In this document: one piece after another, positions 18,117 to 25,545 of the stretch | Layout: each line of letters opens with the position of its first letter | Numbering within the stretch: position 1 is the stretch's first letter | Origin: Bacteroidia bacterium | GTDB taxonomy: Bacteria; Bacteroidota; Bacteroidia; Flavobacteriales; Flavobacteriaceae | Direction: 5' to 3' | DNA length: 55,849 nt | Assembly: GCA_030427735.1 (NCBI GenBank) | Contig: JAUIBP010000016.1 | Span: 1 to 55,849, forward strand | Notes under the pieces: generated by a model | Databases searched by the model: none | Told to the model about the DNA's origin: nothing | What the model saw: the letters and a program-made list of their open reading frames with translations, nothing else | Program-made: the position numbers and the translations under genes

Positions 18117-18569
18117 ATGATATTTAAATCGCAATTTTTTGAAGATTATACTATAGGAGATACCCGAAAAACTTTGGGAAGAACCATTACAGAAACCGAT
18201 ATTGTAATGCATGCTGGGCAAACTGGCGATTTTTTTCCTCACCATTTAGATGCCGAGTGGTGCAAAACTCAACCTTTTAAACAGCGTATAGCCCATGGCA
18301 CGCTTACGTTTAGTGTTGCTATAGGAATGACGGCAACAGAAATTAATCCTGAAGCATTTTCCAAAGGTTACGATCGTTTAAGGTTTATTAAACCAGTGTT
18401 TATAGGCGATACCATTAGGGTAGAGGTAACTATTATCGAAAAGAAAGACGATAAAAGACCGCAATTTGGTCAGGTGGTAGAACATGTAGATGTTTTTAAT
18501 CAAAATAACGAGTTGGTTATGGTCTGCGATCATTTGTTATTGGCAAATAGAAAATCGGCACACAACTAA
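18117..18569 (+). CDS. MaoC family hydratase/dehydratase
   Basis: The 150-residue single hot-dog-fold protein has the MaoC-like hydratase signature: [20 protein letters not shown], with candidate catalytic Asp38 and His42 or His43, and [15 protein letters not shown]. Such enzymes add or remove water across the double bond of an enoyl-CoA. This fits the two CoA-transferases upstream, which could make the CoA thioester. It closes the operon 33 bp after the oxidoreductase, and a terminator at 18630-18664 follows. Confidence 0.9.
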   Translation: MIFKSQFFEDYTIGDTRKTLGRTITETDIVMHAGQTGDFFPHHLDAEWCKTQPFKQRIAHGTLTFSVAIGMTATEINPEAFSKGYDRLRFIKPVFIGDTIRVEVTIIEKKDDKRPQFGQVVEHVDVFNQNNELVMVCDHLLLANRKSAHN

Positions 18570-18629
18570 TCTGATGTAGTTTTTTGAACAGTTTTTTGTC
18601 GCAATTCACCCTATGTTTTTAACAGAAAA

Positions 18630-18664
18630 AAGACTTGCTTTTTAATACATAGCAAGTCTTTTTT
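18630..18664 (+). terminator. Rho-independent terminator of the CoA-transferase operon
   Basis: Ten-base arms AAGACTTGCT (18630-18639) and AGCAAGTCTT (18651-18660) run into a six-T tail. It defines the end of the 11246-18569 transcription unit. The rest of 18570-18872 holds only AT-rich sequence and the promoter box below. Confidence 0.9.
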
Positions 18665-18838
18665 AGTTCATTAGTATGTGTTTTTTTAGGAACAAATCCT
18701 ATCAATTTACAAGACTTTTGTTTTGTTAAGTATTTGATTTTAAGTGTTTTCAGTGCATTTATATGTCAGCCTTAATTTAAAGATGTTAATTTTTATAAAA
18801 AAAATGAATTATTGAATCGTAAACTCAATTTGTAACCT

Positions 18839-18846
18839 TAATTTTG
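18839..18846 (+). promoter_or_regulatory. Putative -7 promoter box for the aminotransferase gene
   Basis: TAATTTTG matches TAnnTTTG exactly, 26 bp before the ATG; a TTG at 18812-18814 is 24 bp upstream, slightly long for a -33 element. Confidence 0.4.
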
Positions 18847-18872
18847 GGCTAATTTAATGTAAAAATAGAGTA

Positions 18873-20381
18873 ATGAGTGAAAGCATTTATGAGACCAAAA
18901 CAGTAAATTCTACAAGCAATTTAGAAAGCTATTTTCAAGAATTTGCAAAAGGTGTAATAGGGCGTCATCATAAGTTTAAAAGTGTATATGGCGAACAAGA
19001 ATTATTGTATGCCGATTGGGTAGCTAGCGGACGTTTGTACCAGCCGATAGAAGATATAATGCAAAACGAGATTGGACCTATGGTTGCCAATACGCATTCG
19101 TTTTCTAGCGAAACAGGTAAAGCTTCAACATACGCTTACAGACATGCCAGAAACATTATAAAAGAACATGTTAATGCCAATGAAGACGATGTTTTAATTA
19201 CTGCCAATACTGGAATGACAGGTGTTCTGGCTCATTTTATGCGTATTATAGGATTTCGTTTTCCAGATGCAAAATTAAAAAAGCAAAGTCTTCCAGAGGC
19301 CGAGCGTCCAGTGGTGTTTATTTCTCATATGGAGCATCATTCCAATCATGTGCCCTGGATGGAAACCATTGCCGATGTGGTTATTTTAGAATGTAACGAC
19401 CAACAACTTATCTGCCCGAACAAACTGGAAGAAGCCATTCAGAAATATAAAAACAGAACGGTTAAAATAGGTTCGTTTACTGCCTGTTCTAACGTTACGG
19501 GAATCATATCACCTTATCAAGAATTAGCTAAAATTATGCATCAGCATGGTGGCTATTGTTTTATAGATTTCGCAGCTTCTGCACCATATGTAGATATAGA
19601 TATGCATCCTGAAGATCCAGAAGCACGTTTAGATGCCGTATTTTTTTCACCTCATAAATTTTTAGGTGGTCCTGGAACTTGTGGCGTATTAGTTTTTAAT
19701 AAACAGTTATACAAGGCTTCGTGTCCAGATGTGCCAGGTGGCGGAAACGTACAATGGACCAACCCTTGGGGAGAATATGCTTATTTTAAAGATATTGAAG
19801 TAAAAGAAGATGGTGGTACGCCTGGATTTTTACAGGTGATGCGTACAGCTTTAGCTATGCGCTTAAAAGATAAAATGAACACCCAAAAGATTGCCGATCG
19901 CGAAGAAGAGCTTTTAAGTTTGTGTTTTAGCGAACTTAAAAAAATACCTAACCTGTTTATTTTAGGGAGTACAGAAGTAAAGCGCATTGGTTGCGTGTCT
20001 TTCGGAATTAAAAATGTGCACTACAATTTAATAGTTAGATTACTAAATGATAGATTTGGTATTCAAGTGCGCGGCGGGTGGTCTTGTGCAAGTACGTATG
20101 GACATTATCTGTTTGCTTACGATAAAGAAACCTCACAGGATTTAGTACACAATTTAAACGAAAAGAATTTAACCGAAAAACCAGGTTGGGTGCGTTTATC
20201 ATTACACCCGATTACTACCAATAGCGAGTTGTTGTTTATTTGCGATGCCATAAAGCAAGTTGCCGAACATTACGAAACTTGGGGTAAAGATTATGTTTAT
20301 AATAAGGCTAATAACGAATTTGAACATAAAGCTAAAGACACCGAAATTATAAATAAAGTTAAAGACTGGTTTATATTATAA
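18873..20381 (+). CDS. Class V aminotransferase / cysteine desulfurase-like PLP enzyme
   Basis: The 502-residue protein belongs to fold type I, class V. The cofactor lysine is in FFSPHKFLGGPGTCGVL (about residue 262), preceded by FIDFAASAPYVDIDM, whose Asp pairs with the pyridine nitrogen; ISHMEHHSNHVPW is another typical block. A C-terminal RGGWSCASTYGHYLF segment resembles the region that holds the active-site Cys in SufS-type desulfurases. It is about 90 residues longer than SufS and has no suf genes nearby, so a desulfurase role in cluster assembly is unlikely. It is monocistronic or leads the pfkB unit, with a terminator hairpin at 20413-20437 between. Confidence 0.82.
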   Translation: MSESIYETKTVNSTSNLESYFQEFAKGVIGRHHKFKSVYGEQELLYADWVASGRLYQPIEDIMQNEIGPMVANTHSFSSETGKASTYAYRHARNIIKEHVNANEDDVLITANTGMTGVLAHFMRIIGFRFPDAKLKKQSLPEAERPVVFISHMEHHSNHVPWMETIADVVILECNDQQLICPNKLEEAIQKYKNRTVKIGSFTACSNVTGIISPYQELAKIMHQHGGYCFIDFAASAPYVDIDMHPEDPEARLDAVFFSPHKFLGGPGTCGVLVFNKQLYKASCPDVPGGGNVQWTNPWGEYAYFKDIEVKEDGGTPGFLQVMRTALAMRLKDKMNTQKIADREEELLSLCFSELKKIPNLFILGSTEVKRIGCVSFGIKNVHYNLIVRLLNDRFGIQVRGGWSCASTYGHYLFAYDKETSQDLVHNLNEKNLTEKPGWVRLSLHPITTNSELLFICDAIKQVAEHYETWGKDYVYNKANNEFEHKAKDTEIINKVKDWFIL

Positions 20382-20412
20382 GGTTTACTTAAAAAATAGT
20401 ATTTTTAAAAAG

Positions 20413-20437
20413 CAGGATATACATCCTGTTTTTTTTT
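20413..20437 (+). terminator. Terminator hairpin after the aminotransferase gene
   Basis: Arms CAGGAT and ATCCTG with a 4-base loop are followed by nine T residues. Only 9 bp separate its end from the next ATG. Confidence 0.75.
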
Positions 20438-20445
20438 GATTCATA

Positions 20446-21339
20446 ATGAAAAAACAATTACAGATCGTTTGTTTTGGAGAGGTGCTTTTTGATGTATTTC
20501 CAAGCCACGAAAAAATTGGAGGAGCTCCACTAAACGTAGCGCTGAGGTTACAATCATTTAATAATACCGTTTATATGATTAGCGGCATTGGTACAGATGA
20601 AAAAGGCGCTGATGCATTGGAGTACATGACTACTCGTGGTCTTGATACCTCCCTTATCCAGCAGCAGGACAATTATAAAACAGGGCTGGTACATGTGTCT
20701 TTAGATGTAGATGGTGTCGCTTCTTACGATATAGCATCACCGTGTGCCTGGGATTTTATAGCGTTTCATCCCGAACAATTAGATGTAGTAAATACAGCAG
20801 ATGCCTTTGTTTATGGTAGCCTAATAGCACGGCACGAGGTATCTAAACACACCTTATTTCAAATTTTAAAAACCACAGCGTTTAAAGTTTTCGATGTTAA
20901 TTTAAGGCAGCCATTTATTACTAAATCTGTACTTGTCTCATTGATGCAAGCTGCCGATTTTATTAAGTTAAACAATGAAGAACTTTATGTTATTAGCGAT
21001 CTTTTAGAGTCTAAGTATAAAGGAGTAGAGCAAAACATACAATGGCTCGCGAAACTTACGCAAACAAAACACATTTGTGTAACCAAAGGCAAGTTTGGTG
21101 CTGTTTTGTGGTATAATAATGCATTTTATTATAACAGTGGTTTTCGAGCTCAGGTTAACGATACAGTGGGGGCGGGCGATTCTTTCTTAGCGACTTTAAT
21201 TCATAAATTATTAGTTGGCGAACATCCGCAGCAGGCCATTAATTACGCTTGTGCAGTTGGGGCTATGGTGGCAGAAAAAGCGGGAGCGAACCCAGAGCTT
21301 TCTGAAAAACAAATTGAAAATTATATTAATCCCTTGTAA
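20446..21339 (+). CDS. PfkB family carbohydrate kinase (fructokinase-like)
   Basis: The 297-residue kinase starts IVCFGEVLFDVFPSHEKIGG, the ribokinase-family substrate site, with IGGAPLNVALRLQ right after. The ATP and catalytic motif near the C terminus is NDTVGAGDSFLATL, with the base Asp in GAGDS. The layout is closest to bacterial fructokinases, but substrates of this family are hard to predict. It is 2 bp ahead of a Gfo/Idh/MocA gene in the same direction, suggesting a shared sugar pathway. Confidence 0.85.
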   Translation: MKKQLQIVCFGEVLFDVFPSHEKIGGAPLNVALRLQSFNNTVYMISGIGTDEKGADALEYMTTRGLDTSLIQQQDNYKTGLVHVSLDVDGVASYDIASPCAWDFIAFHPEQLDVVNTADAFVYGSLIARHEVSKHTLFQILKTTAFKVFDVNLRQPFITKSVLVSLMQAADFIKLNNEELYVISDLLESKYKGVEQNIQWLAKLTQTKHICVTKGKFGAVLWYNNAFYYNSGFRAQVNDTVGAGDSFLATLIHKLLVGEHPQQAINYACAVGAMVAEKAGANPELSEKQIENYINPL

Positions 21340-21341
21340 AA

Positions 21342-22322
21342 ATGGCATCAAAAATAGTCTGGGGAATAATAGGTTGTGGCGATGTAGCCGAAGTAAAAAG
21401 TGGACCTGCTTTTTCGCTAATACCAAACTCTAAATTGAAGGCGGTTATGCGCAGAAATTTAGATAAAGCCAAAGATTTTGCGCTAAGGCATAACGTTCCT
21501 TATTATTACAATACGGTACAGCCTATTTTAAACGACCCCGAAATTAATGCGGTATATATTGCAACGCCTCCGGCCTCTCATTTAGATTATGCATTACAGG
21601 CTATTAAGGCAGGAAAACACGTGTATTTAGAAAAGCCCATGACCTTAAATACAGCGCAGTCCCAACAACTTTGCAATGCGGTTAAAGTTAGTGGAACAAA
21701 GTTAACTGTGGCACATTACAGACGCAAACTACCAGCATTTTTAAAAGTTAAGGAATTGCTTGACGGTAAATGCATAGGTGATGTTTTGTTTGCAGATATT
21801 CAGGTGTTACAACCGCCTAAATCGCATCTTGTAGCGCAGTCGGAATTACCCTGGCGGTTTAATGCGGCTATTGCTGGTGGTGGTTTGTTTCACGATTTGG
21901 CACCGCATCAATTAGATTTAATGTATTTGTTTTTTGGCGAATATAATCGTGCTTATGGGGTGTCCGATACTCAAAATAAGGCGTCCAAAGTAGACGATCT
22001 TGTTAACGGTATAATTCAATTTGAAAATGGGGTGCAATGTCGTGGAATTTGGTCTTTTAATTGTGCCGATGTATCGAAAACCGATCGCTGTGTGATTTAT
22101 GGTACAGAGGGGCAAATCGAGTTTTCGTTTTTTGGGAACTATGTACATTTAAAAACCGCAGGACAGGCGCATCAGTTTACATTTTCTAATCCCAAGCATG
22201 TGCAACATCCCATGATAGCGGCTGTTGTAGATTATTTTAGCGGAAAACAAGATGTCAATCCTTGTGCTGCCGATGAAGCTTTAATAGTTTCGGAACTGAT
22301 GGATACTTTTTGTGTTAATTAA
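21342..22322 (+). CDS. Gfo/Idh/MocA family oxidoreductase
   Basis: The 326-residue protein starts KIVWGIIGCGDVAEVKSGPA, a typical nucleotide-binding loop, and keeps the family EKP motif in HVYLEKPMTLN. The presumed active-site region reads GGGLFHDLAPHQLDLMYLFFG, with the conserved Asp and His on the catalytic helix. It acts on a sugar or sugar alcohol using NAD(P), and is coupled to the kinase by a 2-bp spacing. Repeat copy A begins 23 bp after the stop codon. Confidence 0.88.
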   Translation: MASKIVWGIIGCGDVAEVKSGPAFSLIPNSKLKAVMRRNLDKAKDFALRHNVPYYYNTVQPILNDPEINAVYIATPPASHLDYALQAIKAGKHVYLEKPMTLNTAQSQQLCNAVKVSGTKLTVAHYRRKLPAFLKVKELLDGKCIGDVLFADIQVLQPPKSHLVAQSELPWRFNAAIAGGGLFHDLAPHQLDLMYLFFGEYNRAYGVSDTQNKASKVDDLVNGIIQFENGVQCRGIWSFNCADVSKTDRCVIYGTEGQIEFSFFGNYVHLKTAGQAHQFTFSNPKHVQHPMIAAVVDYFSGKQDVNPCAADEALIVSELMDTFCVN

Positions 22323-22345
22323 ATTGTAGTTGTATTTAAGATTTA

Positions 22346-22517
22346 TTGGTCTCAGTCGTTAGTTAAAACTATGCACTTTTAGTGCAAGACTTCAGTTTCT
22401 ATAAATTTTTTCCGCCACGAATGCACGAATATTTGACACAGTTTTTATAAAGAATATTAGTGTATTTGTGGCTAAAATAAATACAAATAATCGGACTTTC
22501 AGTCTATAGTGGTTTAG
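22346..22517. repeat. Palindromic dispersed repeat, copy A (internally deleted)
   Basis: It starts ATTGGTCTCAGTCG and ends TATAGTGGTTTAG like the other copies. It has the hairpin TGCACTTTTAGTGCA, the pair of long arms (GCCACGAATGCACGAATATT against the mirrored right arm) and GGACTTTCAGTC. The segment between the two last hairpins is missing, as if two AGTCT boxes recombined. The stop codon of the DUF779 gene lies inside its last bases. Confidence 0.9.
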
Positions 22518-22870
22518 TTTGGATTTAATAGCGCATTTTCTTCGTTAGTGAGTAAACGGGAATGAATTATAAACCGAAGTCCCAAAGGAATTTCTAGTGA
22601 AAAACTAGCACCACGACCTTCGGTAATATCGACAGTTAAATGTGTGTGTTTCCAATACTCGAACTGATCTTTGTTCATATAAAAAGGAACGCCTTCCAAA
22701 GTGCCCATAAAAATATCGCTCTCGTCTAGGTACATGTCATCTTTTTCAAAAATCATTGGGGACGAACCATCGCAACAGCCACCACTTTGGTGAAAAATTA
22801 AATCGCCATGTTTAGCCTGTAGTTGTTTAACTATAGTTGCTGCTTTATCTGTAATTGCTATGCGTTCCAT
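22514..22870 (-). CDS. DUF779 family protein
   Basis: The 118-residue protein has the DUF779 signature HQSGGCCDGSSPMIF, with a vicinal Cys pair that may bind metal, and a C-terminal VDITEGRGASFSLEIP segment. DUF779 genes are often beside aldehyde dehydrogenases, as here, so a supporting or redox role for that enzyme is suspected. It starts 72 bp after the dehydrogenase stop codon in the same direction. The stop codon (22514-22516) is in the tail of repeat copy A, so the repeat may have replaced the original end of the gene. Confidence 0.85.
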   Translation of the reverse strand: MERIAITDKAATIVKQLQAKHGDLIFHQSGGCCDGSSPMIFEKDDMYLDESDIFMGTLEGVPFYMNKDQFEYWKHTHLTVDITEGRGASFSLEIPLGLRFIIHSRLLTNEENALLNPN

Positions 22871-22942
22871 ATATTTTTTTGAAATTTAAAAGGTTGAATT
22901 ACGGTGCGTGTAATCCAACCTATAATATTACTAACCAAACCA

Positions 22943-24439
22943 TTAGAAAAACCCTAATTTATTTTTGTCGTAAGAAATTAACATGTTTTTTGTTTGTCGG
23001 TAATGGTCCATCATCATCAGGTGGTTCTCTCTACCAAAACCAGATTTTTTGTAGCCTCCAAAAGGGGCGTGGGCAGGGTAAGCATGATAGCAATTCACCC
23101 AGACACGGCCTGCTTTAATTGCTCTTGGAATCTGATATAATTGATGGGCATCTCGCGTCCAGACTCCAGCACCTAAGCCATATAGTGTGTCGTTGGCGAT
23201 TTCTAAAGCTTCGGCTTCGTCTTTAAATTTGGTTACGCAAACTACGGGGCCAAATATTTCTTCCTGAAATACTCTCATTTTGTTATGGCCTTCTAAGATG
23301 GTAGGTTTTATAAAAAAGCCATTTGCCAAATCTCCTGCGGTGTTTGCAGTCCCGCCACATAATACTTTAGCGCCTTCTTCTTGTCCTATTTTTAAATACG
23401 ATTGAATTTTTTCGTATTGATCGTTAGAGGCTTGTGCACCAACTTGAGTATTTACATCGTATGGATTGTTTTGAATAATAGCTTCTGTACGCGCTACAAC
23501 ACGCTTCATAAATGCATCGTAGATAGCTTCTTGAACTAGAATTCTTGAAGGGCAGGTGCAAACTTCACCTTGATTAAAGGCAAAGAGCACAGCGCCTTCA
23601 ATAGCTTTATCTAAATAGGCATCGTCGGCATCCATCACACTGTTAAAAAAGATATTTGGCGATTTTCCACCAAGCTCCATCGTTACCGGGTTTAAGTTTT
23701 TAGAAGCGTATTGCATGATTAATTGTCCGGTAGTGGTTTCGCCTGTAAATGCTACTTTATCTACTTTAGAACTGGAAGCTAAAGGTTTACCTGCTTCGGG
23801 GCCAAACCCGTGAATAATGTTTACAACACCAGGGGGAAATACATCGGCAATCTTTTCCATTAATATGGTGGCCGAAGCCGGTGTTTGCTCTGCAGGTTTA
23901 AGCACCACACAGTTTCCTGTTGCGAGGGCTGGAGGTAATTTCCAAGAGAGCATTAGTAAGGGAAAGTTCCACGGAATAATCTGGCCAATTACGCCTAATG
24001 GTTCTTTAATGTTCATGGATAGCGTATTGGCGTCTAGTTCGGTGGCACTACCTTCTTCGGCGCGAATGCAAGCTGCAAAATAACGCCAATGATCTACAGA
24101 TAGTGGGACATCTGCATTTAAAGTTTCTCGAATAGGTTTTCCGTTATCGCAGGTTTCAATTAAAGCAAATTCTTCTAAATTCGCTTCAATAATATCGGCA
24201 ACTTTGTTTAAAAGGCTTGCACGTTCTGCTGCCGATGTATTTCCCCAACTTTCTTTGGCTGCATTGGCGGCGTCTAAAGCCAGTTCTACATCTTCTTTTT
24301 GAGATCGTGGAAATTGGGCAATTACACTTTTATCTATAGGCGACGTGTTTTCGAAATATTCGCCATGGATGGGTTTTACAAATTTACCATTGATAAAGTT
24401 GTTGTAAGTGGATTTAAATTTTGGTTTACTATAGGCCAT
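22943..24439 (-). CDS. NAD(P)-dependent aldehyde dehydrogenase
   Basis: The 498-residue enzyme has the full aldehyde dehydrogenase layout: [10 protein letters not shown] (cofactor loop), [27 protein letters not shown] with the general-base Glu, and [16 protein letters not shown] with the nucleophilic Cys, followed later by [11 protein letters not shown]. It is nearest to the ExaC/AcoD group, which oxidises acetaldehyde and other short aldehydes. With the DUF779 gene downstream and the divergent AraC gene upstream, it looks like an inducible alcohol- or aldehyde-oxidation unit. Confidence 0.9.
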   Translation of the reverse strand: MAYSKPKFKSTYNNFINGKFVKPIHGEYFENTSPIDKSVIAQFPRSQKEDVELALDAANAAKESWGNTSAAERASLLNKVADIIEANLEEFALIETCDNGKPIRETLNADVPLSVDHWRYFAACIRAEEGSATELDANTLSMNIKEPLGVIGQIIPWNFPLLMLSWKLPPALATGNCVVLKPAEQTPASATILMEKIADVFPPGVVNIIHGFGPEAGKPLASSSKVDKVAFTGETTTGQLIMQYASKNLNPVTMELGGKSPNIFFNSVMDADDAYLDKAIEGAVLFAFNQGEVCTCPSRILVQEAIYDAFMKRVVARTEAIIQNNPYDVNTQVGAQASNDQYEKIQSYLKIGQEEGAKVLCGGTANTAGDLANGFFIKPTILEGHNKMRVFQEEIFGPVVCVTKFKDEAEALEIANDTLYGLGAGVWTRDAHQLYQIPRAIKAGRVWVNCYHAYPAHAPFGGYKKSGFGRENHLMMMDHYRQTKNMLISYDKNKLGFF

Positions 24440-24627
24440 GTCATTTATTATTTATGTTAAAAGTTAATTTTTGATGATATCGTTTATTTTGGCTATTGAA
24501 ATTATGTAATCATCAGTTTTTGTAAAGTTATTTTGTTAAAGTGTGAAATAATTGCACATATTTATTATATTTTAGTACTATCCTATTATTCGGGAAAAAG
24601 TATTTACACGTTTTAGTATTATTGAAT

Positions 24628-25545
24628 ATGAATCAGTTTTTAAATCAACATAACCGGCAAAGAAAACTAACCACCTTAGTGGAAAATAGAACGGTTTATA
24701 ATGCAAAATTTGCCGAACTGAATATTTTTGAAACTCACGAAAGCGCAGAGCAGGTACATTTAACCTTTGGGTTTCCTATTATTGCCAGTATGCTTACGGG
24801 AAAAAAAGTAATGCATATTGAAGGTTTGCCTGCGTTTGATTTTTACCCAGGAGAGTCTGTAGTAATGCCTTCTAACAAGGAAATGGTTATCGATTTTCCT
24901 TTAGCATCTGCAACACAACCCACAAAATGTATGGCTTTAGGTATAGACAATACAAAAATACAGGAGGTAATCGATAAGTTTAATGACAGCGTGCGTATAG
25001 AAAACGAGAATAATACATGGAATTTAAGCGCTACAACTAATCATGTTATTAATAATTCCGATGTTAATCTATTAATAAAACGCTTAATTTATACATTCAC
25101 AAATAACAATTCGTCTAAAGATGTGTTGTTGGATTTAATGATTCAAGAATTGATTGTTCGTTTACTGCAAACTAAGGCCAAATTTGTTTTGCTGAATGGA
25201 GCACAAGAGCTTTTAGATGATAACCGAATTGGTTTTGTAATTAAATTTATACAAGACAACTTAACAAATAAAGATATTACGGTTGAAGTATTGGCAGAGA
25301 AAGCTTGTATGAGCACCTCTCATTTTCATAAAAAATTTAAAAGCACTTTAGGTATTTCTCCTATAGATTACATCAATTCCGAAAAAATTAAATTGTCTAA
25401 AAAGTTGATAAAAAACAGTAAGGATTTTAGAATTTCCGAAATAGCCTTTAAAACAGGGTTTAACAGCATTAGTTATTTTAACAGACAGTTTAAGAAGATG
25501 GAACTGATGACACCATTGCAGTTTAAAAAATCTATTCTGGTCTAG
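24628..25545 (+). CDS. AraC family transcriptional regulator
   Basis: The ATG at 24628 is preferred over a TTG two codons earlier; the product is 305 residues. The N-terminal part (about 20-190) looks like the AraC_N ligand domain, with FDFYPGESVVMPSNKEMVID as its cupin-like core. The C-terminal domain (about 205-300) has both helix-turn-helix halves: ITVEVLAEKACMSTSHFHKK and RISEIAFKTGFNSISYFNRQ. It is divergent from the aldehyde dehydrogenase, its likely target. Its last 14 bp overlap the 3' end of the convergent beta-helix gene. Confidence 0.88.
   Translation: MNQFLNQHNRQRKLTTLVENRTVYNAKFAELNIFETHESAEQVHLTFGFPIIASMLTGKKVMHIEGLPAFDFYPGESVVMPSNKEMVIDFPLASATQPTKCMALGIDNTKIQEVIDKFNDSVRIENENNTWNLSATTNHVINNSDVNLLIKRLIYTFTNNNSSKDVLLDLMIQELIVRLLQTKAKFVLLNGAQELLDDNRIGFVIKFIQDNLTNKDITVEVLAEKACMSTSHFHKKFKSTLGISPIDYINSEKIKLSKKLIKNSKDFRISEIAFKTGFNSISYFNRQFKKMELMTPLQFKKSILV

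Noticed and set aside
11246-18569. Rhamnose utilisation operon
   Set aside because: Only the transporter is rhamnose-like; no isomerase, kinase or aldolase for rhamnose is present.
18873-20381. SufS cysteine desulfurase
   Set aside because: The protein is about 90 residues too long and no suf genes are adjacent, so a general class V PLP enzyme is called.
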